Positions 1 through 11,088 of a stretch of 64,000 nucleotides of DNA are shown here, in pieces. A program made the position numbers and the translations under genes. The first letter of the stretch is position 1. Each line of letters starts with the position of its first letter. The notes beneath the pieces are model-generated. The model did no database searches and had not been told where the DNA came from. It was given only the letters and a program-made list of their open reading frames with translations. This stretch comes from Adenanthera pavonina. Its lineage: Eukaryota > Streptophyta > Magnoliopsida > Fabales > Fabaceae. The DNA lies in NCBI GenBank assembly GCA_026686845.1, contig JAIVEN010000014.1, positions 32,510,001 through 32,574,000 of the forward strand, in the 5' to 3' direction.

Positions 1-942
1 TGATTTAACAGTTCCATCAGAAAGTCTTTCTAAGATAGGAACTTTTATAGTATGAACATCTCTTTTAGAAGAGTGGAACTCTTTCTCGTAGTTGTTGATC
101 TATTCAAGAGGTATGATCTAAGCCAATTCTTTCTTGGGAATTCTCCTAGGAATTTCAATCACCAAGGTGTTAGATTGGTTGGATACCATGTATAATGCAT
201 CTTTGGTGGAATTGCAAAACTCTAGGTTCACTGCATGATCATGTAATCGATAGATAATTTGGTGATGAAGAGTAGCCATAATTGCTCGAGGATCTTGTTC
301 TGCTCCATGGATTTGAATTTGCACTTTCAACCAATGGGAAAGGGTTTCATCATCAAGTTTGATGTTGAAATCTGAAACGATGATCATCACAATACTTCAG
401 TTACTACATGTGGTAACGAGTGCGCCAACCATAGCGTTTCCATAGGAAGTATAAGTTGAATCAAGGACTGCAATCCTAGTAGTAGCAAGTATGTCATTTC
501 GGCCATGCAGAGCAAGAACTAATCAGATAACACTAACATGAAGATGAGTATATCCTTGTTGTTTCCATGAATTGATTAGAGATTGAGGAATCTTTAGGGT
601 CACATATTGCTCTGTTGTAATAACTTTTAGTCCACACTGTTATAGACAAGAACTGTGGACATACTCTTTAACATATGGTCTAGGAATATAAAAGATCTGG
701 TGGATTCTTTGCCTGAAAGATTTAGCATAAGCTCGATCTTGAGAGAAAATAGTATAAGGGCTTAATAAAGGAAGTTCAATATTATCAATACGAAAGTTCT
801 CTAGGATATGAGTGATTTCTACAAGGTTGTCTATTTTATTGGTTAGGGTTCTTTTGACTGAAGAAGGAAGATTTTCAAGAGAAAAGGCTGAAGATAAACG
901 AATAAGTTCTAAAGAGGTTTCTTGATCTAGGACTTCTGTCAT
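1..942 (-). pseudogene. Endogenous pararetrovirus movement-protein region, left inverted copy
   Basis: The minus strand holds the N-terminal part of a Caulimoviridae polyprotein. It starts at an ATG at 942 (MTEVLDQETS...) and stays open to a stop near 640. The frame is then broken until another open stretch at 390-118. The same sequence lies on the plus strand at 16,787-17,728, where the core of a 30K-type movement protein can be read. In the virus this domain would tubulate plasmodesmata for cell-to-cell movement; here it is disrupted and cannot give a full product. The copy runs off the window at base 1. Family assignment rests on its position between the PBS/leader and the CP-PR-RT order of the other copies. 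Genus is uncertain (florendovirus- or petuvirus-like). Confidence 0.8.
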
Positions 943-1392
943 GATGGCTAAATTTCCCTCCTAATTTTCTTCTATAGCTACCGCAAAACTCTGTCTAGAA
1001 TGTTATGCTCTGATACCAACTGGTGTTCTCCTCTTAGTAATAAAGGAACAAAGAATCATGAAACCAAATCAATCACTATTTACAAAATAATCTAGCTATC
1101 TCCCGAGTATAAACAGCCTCTCCTAGGCATCAAGGACTCAAGTGACACTTTTGGATTATCTCACTTACTAGTGAATGATCTGATGCATAAGTCTCTGTAT
1201 CAAGATTGTTGAAAGGTTACTGAGGTGGATTTTGATCAGATTCTTTCTAGTACACAGGTTCCTCATATGAGACAAGTGTAAAGCATACTTAAATCTGGAT
1301 AGACAGGGTTAAGACATAACTATATTCGAATTTTAGGATAGGAGAGAGATAATTTAAAAGTTCATAGTTGTATTTCACAAAGGAGGGTTTTT
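943..1392 (-). other. Pararetrovirus leader (left copy, downstream part)
   Basis: Non-coding viral leader between the predicted RNA start and the movement-protein ATG. It matches 16,300-16,786 in reverse complement, apart from the PBS area. A LINE interrupts it at 1,393, and the rest of the intergenic region resumes at 3,651. Confidence 0.7.
1003..1018 (-). promoter_or_regulatory. Pararetrovirus primer binding site (initiator tRNA-Met)
   Basis: The minus strand reads TGGTATCAGAGCATAA, the standard plant retroelement PBS complementary to the 3' end of initiator tRNA-Met. It lies about 60 bases ahead of the viral ATG, where Caulimoviridae prime minus-strand DNA. The matching place in the right copy (16,674 on) is scrambled. 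Confidence 0.85.
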
Positions 1393-1397
1393 GATAA

Positions 1398-3616
1398 GGA
1401 ACTCAGATAGATCAACTTGTAAAGATTGCAAAGTAATTCCTGGTGAGAGTTTAACTTCACAACATAGGGTTTTGGTCCTTGATGTGATAGTTAAAAATCA
1501 TAAACTGAAAATTCGAAAAGTTTTAAATCCTAGGATTAAGTGGTGACAACTAAAAGGTGAGAAACAACTAATCTTTACGAGGAAAGTTATGGAGGAAGGT
1601 AATTGGGACTTGCAAGGAAGTGCTAACATCTTGTGGGATGAGATGGCTAAAAAGATCAGGGATACCGCTAAAGCAGTATTGGGTGAATTCAAAAGTTTTG
1701 GACCTAAGGATAAAGAATCTTGGTGGTGGAATGAGAGTGTGCAGGAGAAGGTCAAGTATAAGAAAGAATGTTTCAAAGCCTTGCATCTATGCAATAATGA
1801 TGAAAATTGGAAACATTATCAGTTGGCTAAAATGGAGACTAAGAAAGTAGTGAGCGAGGCTAGATCTAAAGCTTTTGAGGAATTCTACCAGGATTTAGGA
1901 ACAAAGAATGGTGAACATAAGATTTACAAAATTGCCAAGAGAAGGGAAAGAAAGTCAAGAGATTTGGACCAAGTAAGATGCATTAAGGATGAAGAAGGAA
2001 AAATTTTAGTTGCAGACGATGATATCAAAGAAAGATGGGAGAGCTACTTTTATAAGCTTTTCAATAATGGATTGGATATGACTATTGATACTGAAGGATT
2101 AACAACCCATGAAGATGATCTCAATTTGAATTTTTATCGTAGGATCCGGGTTGGAGAGGTAAAAGAAACTCTTAAGAGAATAGATAATGGTAAAGCTATT
2201 GGTCCCGATGGTATTCCTATTGAAGTTTGGAAGTGCTTAGCAGAGAAGGGGGTTTGGTGGCTCACTAAGTTATTTAATGAGATTTTAAGGTCCAAGAAAA
2301 TGCTAGAGGAATGGAGAAAGAGCACTCTGATGCCCATATACAAGAACAAGGGGGATATTCAAAATTGTGCTAATTATCGAGGAATAAAACTCATAAGTCA
2401 CACCATGAAACTTTGGGAAAGAGTGATTGAGTATAGACTCAGAAAGGAGTTTCGTATTTCAGAAAACCAATTTGGATTTATGCCAAAACGGTCTACAGCA
2501 GAGGCTATTTATTTATTAAGGGGTTTGATGGAAAGATATCGGAGTCAAGAGAGGGACTTGCATATGGTTTTCATTGATTTGGAAAAAGCCTATGATAGAG
2601 TGCCAAGAGATGTATTGTGGAAAGCAATGGAGAAGAAAGGTGTCCGTGTAGCTTATATTCGAGCCATAAAGGATATGTATGAGGGGGCAATAACAAGTGT
2701 GAGAACCCCTGGAGCTGTGATAAAGGACTTCCCTATAACAATAGGTTTACATCAAGGATCTTCTTTGAGTCTATACCTATTTGATCTAGTTTTGGATGTT
2801 CTTACTGAACATATACAAGAAGAAATTCCAAAGTGTATGCTCTTCGTAGATGATATAGTTTTAATTGGGGACTCAAGAGAAGAGGTTAACTCTAAACTTG
2901 AATTATGGAGACATACTTTGGAATCAAAAGGTTTCCATTTGAGTAGAAACAAGACGGAATATATGCATTGCAAATTTAATAAGAGGTCAATTAGAAATGA
3001 TTCAGAGGTAAAAATTGGAAAGCAAATCATCCATGAGATGTCAAAGTTTAAATATTTGGGGTCGATTTTACAGAATAATGATGAAATTGATAGGGATGTT
3101 TTGCATAGGATACAAGCTGGGTGGTTAAAGTGGAGGAAAGCAACAGGAGTTATCTGTGACCGCAAGGTGCCTACTAAGCTTAAAGGAAAATTTTACAGAA
3201 CAACTATAAGGCTAGCAATGCTATATGGTAGTGAATGCTAGGCTTTGAAAGGTCAACAAGAGCATAAGATGGGAGTAGCAGAGATGAGAATGTTGAGATG
3301 GATGTGTGGTCATACAAAATTGGATAAGATACGAAATGACTGTATACGAAGGAAAGTTGGGGTAGCACCTATCGAGGAGAAAATGGTGGAAAATCGTTTA
3401 AGGTGGTTTGGGCATGTACAAAGAAGAGGGCAAGAGGAGCTAGTAAAGAGAGTTGATTAAATGGCGTGGAGCCCGATCAAAAGGCATAGAGAAAGACCAA
3501 AAAGGACATTAACGGAAGTTATAAGGAATGACCTTTCGAGAAATAATTTATCTAAAGAGATGATGTTTGATAGAGCTCATTGGTGTCGTTTGATCCATGT
3601 AGCTGACCCCACATAG
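1398..3616 (+). pseudogene. RTE LINE polyprotein remnant (endonuclease end plus reverse transcriptase)
   Basis: One reading frame runs from 1,398 to 3,616 with only three stops before its end: TGA 1,544-1,546, TAG 3,239-3,241 (in SEC*ALK, where the family has SECWALK) and TAA 3,458-3,460. The frame starts in the last part of the endonuclease (CKVIPGE, then QHRVLVLDV). The 550-codon open stretch at 1,589-3,241 holds RT motifs in order: GPDGIP, YRGIKL, NQFGFMP, FIDLEKAYDRVPR (motif A), LHQGSSLS and the catalytic FVDDIV. The RTE-type C-terminus RMLRWMCGHT follows at about 3,285. The enzyme would copy its RNA at nicked target DNA. The frame is nearly whole, so the insertion looks fairly young, but without endonuclease it is dead. 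Confidence 0.9.
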
Positions 3617-3628
3617 TGGGATAAGGCT

Positions 3629-3650
3629 ATTGTTGTTGTTGTTGTTGTTG
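3629..3650 (+). repeat. (TTG)n tail of the RTE LINE
   Basis: Seven TTG/GTT units at the 3' end of the LINE, directly followed by viral sequence. RTE elements end in short tandem repeats rather than poly(A). Confidence 0.85.
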
Positions 3651-3962
3651 TCCTCCATTTTACAGACTAGGCTCCTTCTTATAGATTCAAAGCATCATTC
3701 TCATCACTCACTAATTATTACAAACAGAAAAGAAAAATAGAAATGTAAATACATGGTAGACAGGCTCTATCAGTGTTTTTCAAATAGTGAAAGTAAGTGC
3801 ATGACAGATAGGTTTTATCAACCTAACTTTACATGACTTAAAGTGGTATCGGGCAACTTGATTTTTTACATAAAGACATGCTTAGACTGTCGGCATAAAA
3901 GACGAAACCTAAAAGTTTTTACATATAGGCTCATGACTGCTTGATTGATTCTTTACGTCTCC
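3651..3962 (-). other. Pararetrovirus intergenic region, promoter side (left copy)
   Basis: Matches 15,983-16,294 in reverse complement. Non-coding; holds the viral promoter region and the end of the transcript-spanning repeat. Separated from the leader by the LINE. Confidence 0.7.
3678..3683 (-). promoter_or_regulatory. Likely TATA box of the viral pregenomic promoter
   Basis: The minus strand reads CTATAAGAAGG; the right copy has CTATAAGGAGG at 16,260-16,270. Position upstream of leader, PBS and first ORF fits a pararetroviral pregenomic-RNA promoter. The LINE begins about 30 bases downstream, close to the expected RNA start. Functional status is inferred. Confidence 0.5.
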
Positions 3963-4960
3963 TTAAAGTTTCTTTTTCTTTGCACCTTTTCTCTGTATTT
4001 TGTCCAATTCTACCTCAATGTCAAAGTCTACAAAAGGAACATATTGTCCAGTTGTCTGAGAGAGAAAACTTTGGAGAAAATAAGGGTCTATGTCATTAGG
4101 GTCATGTGACTCAAGATACTGAAGAGGGTCTTTGTTTTTTGCAAGATTAGTCATCAGTAGGTCTTGGCTGGTAGAATCTTGACTGCAATCAGCTGCTGGT
4201 GCCAAAGAAAGCTCAGGCCAATCAAAGTGAATGGCTTGTCCTGTGGTAAACATTTCTTCTAGAATAAAGAATTCTCCTGGCAGGGGTCCAAAGAAAGTAC
4301 ATATCTGGTCAATTGTATAACCTGTAAAATTATTAAGACCTAAAAGATAATCTTTTAATTCATTAATAACTTGATATTCTTGAAATGACCAATGTATTGC
4401 TGTACCCTACAAAAGAGTTTGGACTGGAGTGAACATGTTTCCTTGGTGATCAGATTCATAAGGAAGATGGACAACCAAGAAGCTCAACCAAGAAGCTATA
4501 GGTTTTCTGTTTTTGCAGAGGAATATTCCACAGCTAGTTCTCTTCTATTTCTTTGTATGAACGTTCTCTCTGTACTGATAATGGAGCATACCAAGAGAGA
4601 AAGGTAGCCAGGTTGGAATGAGTATTCTGCTTATTAATCAAATACTGATAAGTTTATCTTGGTGGCAAAGTAAAGGCACAGGCAAACAGGGTGAAGAGAG
4701 ACCACATATACCACATGAACTCAGCAGTAATTAGTCCTTTGATAAAGAATACGACTAGGTATGATAATAAGGGCTCAAAAAAGTCAGGTTTAGGGGAAAT
4801 TCCTGTGACTTGTAAGAAAAGATGAAGATAATAAAAAAGAGTTTTTCGGGCAACAACATTGATCTTAGGAACATTAGTTGGGTACTGTGTTAAAGGAAAG
4901 ACAAGCTGCCAACTCAGAGGAGAGTGAGGGTTGGGATAGTATTAAGGCATGACTGAGATT
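3963..4960 (-). pseudogene. Pararetrovirus 3' ORF (downstream of RNase H), left copy
   Basis: Behind the RT-RNase H block lies a further coding stretch of unknown function. Its last 96 codons are open (4,253-3,963), beginning MFTTGQAIHF and ending in the basic KGAKKKKL. Upstream parts are broken by stops. The right copy (15,692-15,982) differs at two residues out of 96. A short ORF of unknown function after the polyprotein is known in florendoviruses, which supports but does not prove that assignment. No conserved domain recognised. Confidence 0.65.
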
Positions 4961-5039
4961 GTAAAGATGAAGAGAGCTGGTGATTTTCTAAGGGTGACTA
5001 AATGGGTGTTGTTTGAGATAGGTCTCGAAACTATATCTA

Positions 5040-5959
5040 CTAACACATTGTGCTTTCTCTTGATGTGCTTCACTGTGAATTTATAGCTAGAAAATTAATC
5101 TTTCCAACGAAATAATTATTTTTCTGGGAGTACTTTCTTTTTCTGGTCCAGAATGGTTGGGAAAGATGTATTATTCATTTCAACAGAGAATTGATTAAAG
5201 CTAAAGTAAAAGCTGAATTTCTCAATTTCTCTTTTGACTGCGAGGATTTCCTTGTAGAGTGCATGATAATGCTTTTCAGCTTCTTTAAACTGTCCACTGG
5301 CATGCGCAAAATAATATCTCCTGCCACTTTCTTCTTCTTCGATAAGGACAGCGCCTCAAAAGTCTTTACTAGCATCTGTCTGGAGGATAAGATTTCCTTT
5401 ATCAGGAATCTTTAGAGGTGGTGGATGCTGTGCACTAAGTTTCAACTTTTGTACTGCTTTTGTCTGCTTGTCAGACCATAATGGAGGGTTCTTTTTCAAA
5501 AGGTTTGACAATTGGCTAGTATACTTTGTGTCATGTGGAATAAAATCTTGGATATAATTAATAATGCCCAAGAATCTCTACATTTGTTTGGTGGTTAGTT
5601 TATCTCTAGCAATTGTTGGGCAATGTGTGGGCCTGGTTGGAAATAGCTGTCAGAAAAGGTCATGCCTAAAAATTTAATTTGGGCCAATCCTATTTGGCTT
5701 TTGGTGGCAGAAAGCATGATTCCATATTTGGGCCAACAGGGATTTATGGGCTTCTTTTGTTTCTAAATACATAAGGATGTCATCTATGTAAACAAGGGCT
5801 AAATGAAGGATGGGTTCGAATATTTTTATCATGGATTTTTGAAACAAAGATGGAGCAGGCTTTAGCCCAAATGACATTACTTTCCATTAGTACTGAATAT
5901 TGGAAATACAAAATGCAGTTTTATACATGTCATTATGATGAATTTCTATCTGCCAGAAT
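5040..5959 (-). pseudogene. Pararetrovirus reverse transcriptase (3' half) and RNase H, left copy
   Basis: The minus strand from 5,959 continues an RT cut by the LTR at 5,960. MSFGLKPAPSLFQK (5,877-5,836) and the catalytic YIDDIL at about 5,790 are intact in this copy. Connection and RNase H sequence follow, including LILQTDASKDF at about 5,390-5,358, with the first RNase H aspartate. Frameshifts and stops split the frame (open pieces 5,877-5,674, 5,571-5,356 and 5,375-5,175). In the virus this enzyme reverse transcribes pregenomic RNA in the capsid. Here it is a relic. Confidence 0.9.
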
Positions 5960-8150
5960 TGTAATATCCTGAAATTTTTTCTATATTTTCAAGGCTCAAT
6001 ATTTTAAAATCTATAAAGAATTTACAAAAATGGGTATACAACGTTTGGTATGAAATAGGACAAAGAGGTCAATTATCTCAGTTGGAAGGAAAAATGATAA
6101 AAATAACAATTTTGTCCCTATGAAAAAAAAGAAGAAAAAAAGAAAAAAAAAAAGAAGAAGACGGTGGACGTTGAGAGATTAAGGAAAGTTTATGAATTTT
6201 GGGAAAAATTATCCCTAATGAACTAAAAGTTTTAAAAATTGTAAATTGGTCCCGGGTTAAAGGCATTTTTATAAATATGAAAAAATATAGTCAAAATGAA
6301 ACTCTCAATAATTTAAGTCCAATGAATAGTATGAAATTTATTAAGGTCAAAGTAATATTTATTTGGTAATTAGGATTTAATATTGGTATTTTACTTGATA
6401 AAAGTTAGTTTGGACCGCAAGAAGAGGCAGTAGTAATTGAAGAAAAATTAATGAGCTTTGATAAAATATATTTTGGGTCGAAATAATGATCTTGGACCAA
6501 AAGTAGTTGTTGGATAATCATGTACCAATTTAATGACAATTTTGACAAAAATACCTAATTGGTAAAGGGTATTTTGGTCCATAAAGATTATTTAAGCAAT
6601 TTTTGGCCAGAAAGGGGATGAAAAACGTCTGATTGCTGAGTGGGACATGAAAGGAATTGTTGGAAAAGCTTTATTAAAATCTAAATAACTAATGTTAAAT
6701 AATAACGTAACTAAGGTTAGATTTTATTACTTAATCTCTTAACCACTCTTGTTAACCACTTAATCCATCTTCTTCAGCACACTTTCACATCTGAAACAGA
6801 AAGGAAAAGGGTGAGAGAGCTCGTGAATTTTGAAGACAAAAAGGAGAAGACAAAAGGAAAAGTTTGGTGCTCACAAGCTCAAGGTAATATCTTATGACCA
6901 TAATCTTGTGTACCCTTTAGTTTAGAAGAGTTTTATGGCTTATTCTCTTCTATTTTTCCACTGAAAGTTTCTGCCTAGAGAGAGAGTAGAGAGAGAAAAT
7001 GAAGGCATAGAGAAACTAAACTATGAAAAGTGTTATATAGGCCATAAGGTGCAAGAATATGCCATTAGATCACAAATTAATTTGGTAGTTATTTTTCTAC
7101 AATTTATGGTAATTTTATGCCTAATTAGGGTTCAATATAGGAAGGGAATTTCAAGTTTTTGACTCCAAAAATGGATTTCTTGAGTCCAAATTAGGTAGGA
7201 ACAAGTATGTTGTACAAGGAATGCTTTATGGATAACAAAGTGCAAATTTTAGTTCAAGTGAGCACTTTGTAAAGGAAATTGTATAATCAATGGTTAATGA
7301 TCATATTTTGTGATGCATTAGGATTCAAAGAAGGGTTGCAAGACGAAAGAAGAGGTGTATAAGGTTTGAAAGTCATTGAAAATCCACAAGGTCATTAACT
7401 AACCACATTGTGCATATATATTGTTATTGTTGCCAATATGCATACTTGATGTAATTGTTGATTGTATTGATGTTTTGTGATGGATTGAATTGATTGACTA
7501 TGTTGTTTAAAGGGTATTTGACCCTAGGAATGTTTATAATTTAAGGGGAGGTGTTGCCCAAAATTTTTAGAAAATGTTTGTGCACAAATGACTTTAGATG
7601 AAAGTTTAATGTATGTTTCATGAATGTTTGCAATATATGATGATATATTAGCATATATGGTAGTTATTACTAAGATTCTTTGAATCTCATCCCTTTCCAA
7701 ATGTCTAAGAAATTTTAGGTTGAAGTTACGACAATATTACCCAAGAAAGGGAAGGCAAGGAGAAGCAAGTTAATGTTCAAAATAATGATGCTTAGGTTGA
7801 TGCTATTATATGAGATGTTATGTAAAATCTTATGGGACATGATCATGCTGTGTTTTCATGTTAATATGTTCTTATAGGTTGTTATGGAGTATCATGTAAG
7901 ATAAATGCAAGTTATGGCTATGTATGTATATATTAATGTGTATTTTGGAAAGTAGGAAGAATGCAAGAGACCTTTCTGAGCACTATTGGTAATTCGCAGT
8001 ACTGTACAGACATGATATGTTAGATATATGAATGGTTTATATGTTTGAAAACTAGACATGTGTAGCTTTCCATAGACATAAAGATTACTCAATTTGGAGT
8101 TGTATATGATTTATGATGATTTTTCAAAGTAATGGTTAGAATCAGAAATT
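5960..8150 (+). mobile_element. Ty3/gypsy-type LTR inserted in viral RT, truncated (left arm)
   Basis: Starts TGTAATATCC right after viral ...CCAGAAT, the 5-base AGAAT target. It runs to 8,150, where similarity to the right-arm LTR (11,868-13,956, inverted) stops and viral MP sequence takes over. The last 300 or so LTR bases are missing. It has no coding capacity. The same LTR family recurs at 11,567-13,956, 40,877-43,827 and 53,872-56,152. A conserved stretch AGATTCTTTGAATCTCATCCC is shared by all. Classing it as gypsy rests on the 40.9-kb copy, which is joined to a gag remnant. Confidence 0.75.
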
Positions 8151-8977
8151 GTTGGTTCAATAAATCAACCTTTAAGAGTCTTGGACAAGGCCATTCTTTG
8201 TTCGAAGGACAGATTTTGACAATTAATCCAGTCTACAAGCACAAGGAAAAGATTCCAATTCATTCCTTTGATGCTAGAGCAAAGCTGTGTTTTGTCAAAA
8301 AGATACATGATCATTTTGTCTGGGATCATGTCCCTGAAAAATGTGACCCTGATTGCAGTTGTGACAATTCGGACAATTGTACAGGCCTAGAGGAAAATCT
8401 TTATCCTTGAACCAGTGACTTGTTACAAAAACCTTCGTGCCATCCCAAAAAGCCAAACTCAGATGATGATACTGATCGTGGTCCAAAACAAACCATTTCT
8501 CAAAAGAAAAAGTGGATTGCTTTTCATAAACCACCACCACGTAAACCAAATACTTTTCATGAACTGCTGGAAGAGTTAGGTCATTTGGATCTAGCCTTTT
8601 GCCTCTTTCCTGAAAATACTCACTTCTCATAGATCACTTCTCCTGGACCAATAATTAAATCCATCCCTGACAATCCATAAAAAATCTTACCCTGTATAGC
8701 CTTTTGCCTCTTTCAAGAGGAAGACTTTTCTCCTCTTGAAAGGCGAATCAATGAATCCTCCAGATATTCTTGCTTACCTTTTGTCCAAATAGAACAAATG
8801 ACTCCTCAAGGCCCAAAGATCATATCTTAATTAGAAGAAGTTTTGAATTAGCAAATTGAAAACTCAGTCAGTCAAAACAAGGTCCTTCACAGGATTAATT
8901 CCATTCTAGAACAGCTTCATGATAAGACAGATGGTTTTTCTAATTGTCTAGACTCTCTTGATGAATGAGTACAAAAT
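8151..8977 (+). pseudogene. Pararetrovirus movement-protein C-terminal part and linker, copy A
   Basis: Viral sequence resumes at AAATCAACC (8,162), after an unmatched stretch of about 10 bases. Open to a stop near 8,410, with a cysteine-rich patch (CDPDCSCDNSDNC at about 8,347-8,385), then another open block 8,420-8,632. Copy B at 17,723-18,400 is nearly the same, but lacks about 90 bases found here around 8,850-8,945. The region links MP to CP in the polyprotein; the function of the cysteine patch is unknown. Several stops make it non-functional. Confidence 0.7.
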
Positions 8978-10404
8978 TTGTGTCTCAGTTATTCCTCCAA
9001 AGCTCAACAGCTTGACAAAGAGTTTCAGGAATATTTTGATTCCAGATATACAGGACCACAATTTATCAAGAAGGAACAAGAGTTGAAGCAGATTAAAGAA
9101 GAATTGAAAAGAATTGAGGTTGATCTTTCTAAACTCTTGCCAACCTATCCTCAAGATCCATTTTACCAGACACCTTTGTACTCACCTTCCACTATTACCA
9201 CCATACCCCCATCCCGTCAACCTTTCTATAGATGAATTATCCTATTTTCCAACAAATCAGACAATTTAGAAAAGCCCAGAAAACTCAGCCAGTACCACCC
9301 TGTTATTCTTAGGATATACAGAGCACTATACCCTCTACATCTTACATCTCACAACTGGTTCCTCCTACAAAACCTTTATAGAGTAAAACCCCTCCATCTT
9401 CACCTAAACAACAACAACGTCCTCCTCTGTCCTTCTCTAAAGACAAAAACATAGCCACAATTCGATAAATGTCTGAATCTTCAGTTGATTACAGTAATTC
9501 TGAAGAAGAGTATAACTTTGAAACAAAATTATCAGATTCATCTGCACAGACATCTCACCCTCCACCCATTCAAATTGTGAGTCCAAATCCTCCAACAACA
9601 ACAGAACAAAAAGAATCTTCAACCCATATTATTGATGATTCTGTTGAATCAATACATGGAGTAAATATGCATCATTATAAGCCATCCAATGGTCCTTATT
9701 TTACCTTTGATGATCTTCCTCATCCTAGATGGAGAGAAAAGATGCATGAATTTGGTGCATAGATTGATGCCCAAATGAATAAGCCAAAAGCCAACCTTCA
9801 GGATGTACTGAGTAACTTTTTTTCACGAATGACTGGTAATCTTAGAGAATGATTTACTAGTTTAAGTGAATCTCAAAAACTCCATATAGCTCAATATGAT
9901 ATCTCAACATTCTTGGGAGTCTTACATTGTGAATTTATCGGTGATTTCGGCATTATTGATAAAGGGCTCGATAAGAATACTTTGAGAAGAAATGATGTTG
10001 TCTTGAACGAGGTGATTTACAAAAACATTTTAAAAGGATGTCTGATAAATATTATATGCTGGGAGGAGCTAATGATGTCAATCTTAGGCACGTGTTTGTT
10101 GGCTTTCTCCCTAACGAACTTCAACGAGAACTGCAGAAAGCTATTAATTCTCTTCAAAGAGATATCACAAATCACTTTGGGAGAAATTTATCAGCTAGCC
10201 TTGGCCTTACTGGACAGACTCTGTGAGCAACAGAAATTCATCAAGAATATTCTAAAAAGCAAGGCTCATTTGTACAAAGTTTGCAAGAGACCAGATCTGC
10301 AAATTAAATGCAAGGATAAGAATGATTGTTCATGTTCTTCAAAGAAGAAATCCCATTTCTTCAGATTTTCTCACAAGAAAAGAACATATCTAAGAAGACG
10401 ATGA
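8978..10404 (+). pseudogene. Pararetrovirus coat-protein region, copy A
   Basis: Three pieces are visible. 8,978-9,235: a charged helix, probably coiled coil (KKEQELKQIKEELKRIE), ending in a proline/threonine-rich tail. 9,469-9,762: an acidic serine-rich stretch (SESSVDYSNSEEEYN) leading to DDLPHPRWREKMHEFGA; acidic N-termini are usual for Caulimoviridae coat proteins. 9,763-10,404: CP core in changing frames (LPNELQRELQKAINSL, then a basic lysine-rich end before the zinc finger). Role: packaging of viral DNA. The frame is broken by stops and shifts. Confidence 0.7.
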
Positions 10405-10458
10405 AAACCTTTTAGGTTTTTCAAACGCAGATCTTCAACCTCAAAAAAGTCTGATAGG

Positions 10459-10500
10459 TGTTATATCTGTGGTCATAAAGGACATTTTGCAAAAAGATGC
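10459..10500 (+). other. CCHC zinc finger of the viral coat protein
   Basis: CYICGHKGHFAKRC fits CX2CX4HX4C exactly, the nucleic-acid-binding knuckle at the C-terminal side of Caulimoviridae and retroelement coat/gag proteins. It lies between the basic CP end and the protease. Confidence 0.9.
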
Positions 10501-10689
10501 CCGCACAGATCTAAAAGAGACATCAAGATGCTTAGCACACTTCAAAAGACATTATCCTTATCTAATGATGACGATCTTGACGCTACTAGTTTTGTGATCA
10601 GTCAGGACATAGACTCAGACTCTCCTGATGATGGATTTACTAATAGTATACATCCTTGCCAAAGTTCCTGCTGAACCCACCAAATATGT

Positions 10690-11088
10690 AATATCAATGT
10701 GGTCAACAACCTTCCATCCTCAACTCCACTTCTCAATATTAAGATTAAAGTTCTTGTTGACAAATATGATAAGCCTATGCAGACCATTGGATTTATTAAT
10801 ATAGGATCATGCTGCAGTGTCATGAAACCTCATGTTCTACTACCAGAAGAATGGATTCCTCATGAAGAGTATTTTACTACTGCTAATGGTAATCCCTTTT
10901 CAATCAACTTGATTTCTAGAAGAAAAGTGGGGATTCAATTATTTCCAGATTGTATAGTTAGGACCAGAGTACTTGAAAGCAAGTTACCAAACAACGATTT
11001 GTTGATTGGAATGGATATTTATCACCTTGCAAAAGGATTGCATATTCTTCCCCAAGGTATCAAATATAAGTCCTCATTCTCTCCATGA
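10690..11088 (+). pseudogene. Pararetrovirus aspartic protease, copy A
   Basis: The 129-codon open stretch from 10,699 to 11,088 has the shape of a retropepsin. The active-site loop is FINIGSCCSVM (about 10,789-10,821), where the family has D-T/S-G, so the catalytic aspartate is replaced by asparagine. The second conserved part is LLIGMDIYHL at about 11,000-11,029. The enzyme would cut the polyprotein; this copy cannot be active. It lies between zinc finger and RT, the normal Caulimoviridae order. Confidence 0.8.

Larger units (their letters stand above)
1393..3650 (+). mobile_element. RTE-clade LINE, 5' truncated
   Basis: Non-LTR retrotransposon inserted in the left viral leader. The junctions show by comparison with the uninterrupted right copy: viral sequence stops after GAGGGTTTTT at 1,392 and resumes with TCCTCCATTTT at 3,651. 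About eight viral bases (GGTTCCTG) at the junction are not present on either side. The element has lost most of its endonuclease and ends in a (TTG)n tail, typical of plant RTE LINEs. No clear target-site duplication is seen. It is absent from the right arm, so it inserted after the arms were duplicated. Confidence 0.9.
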
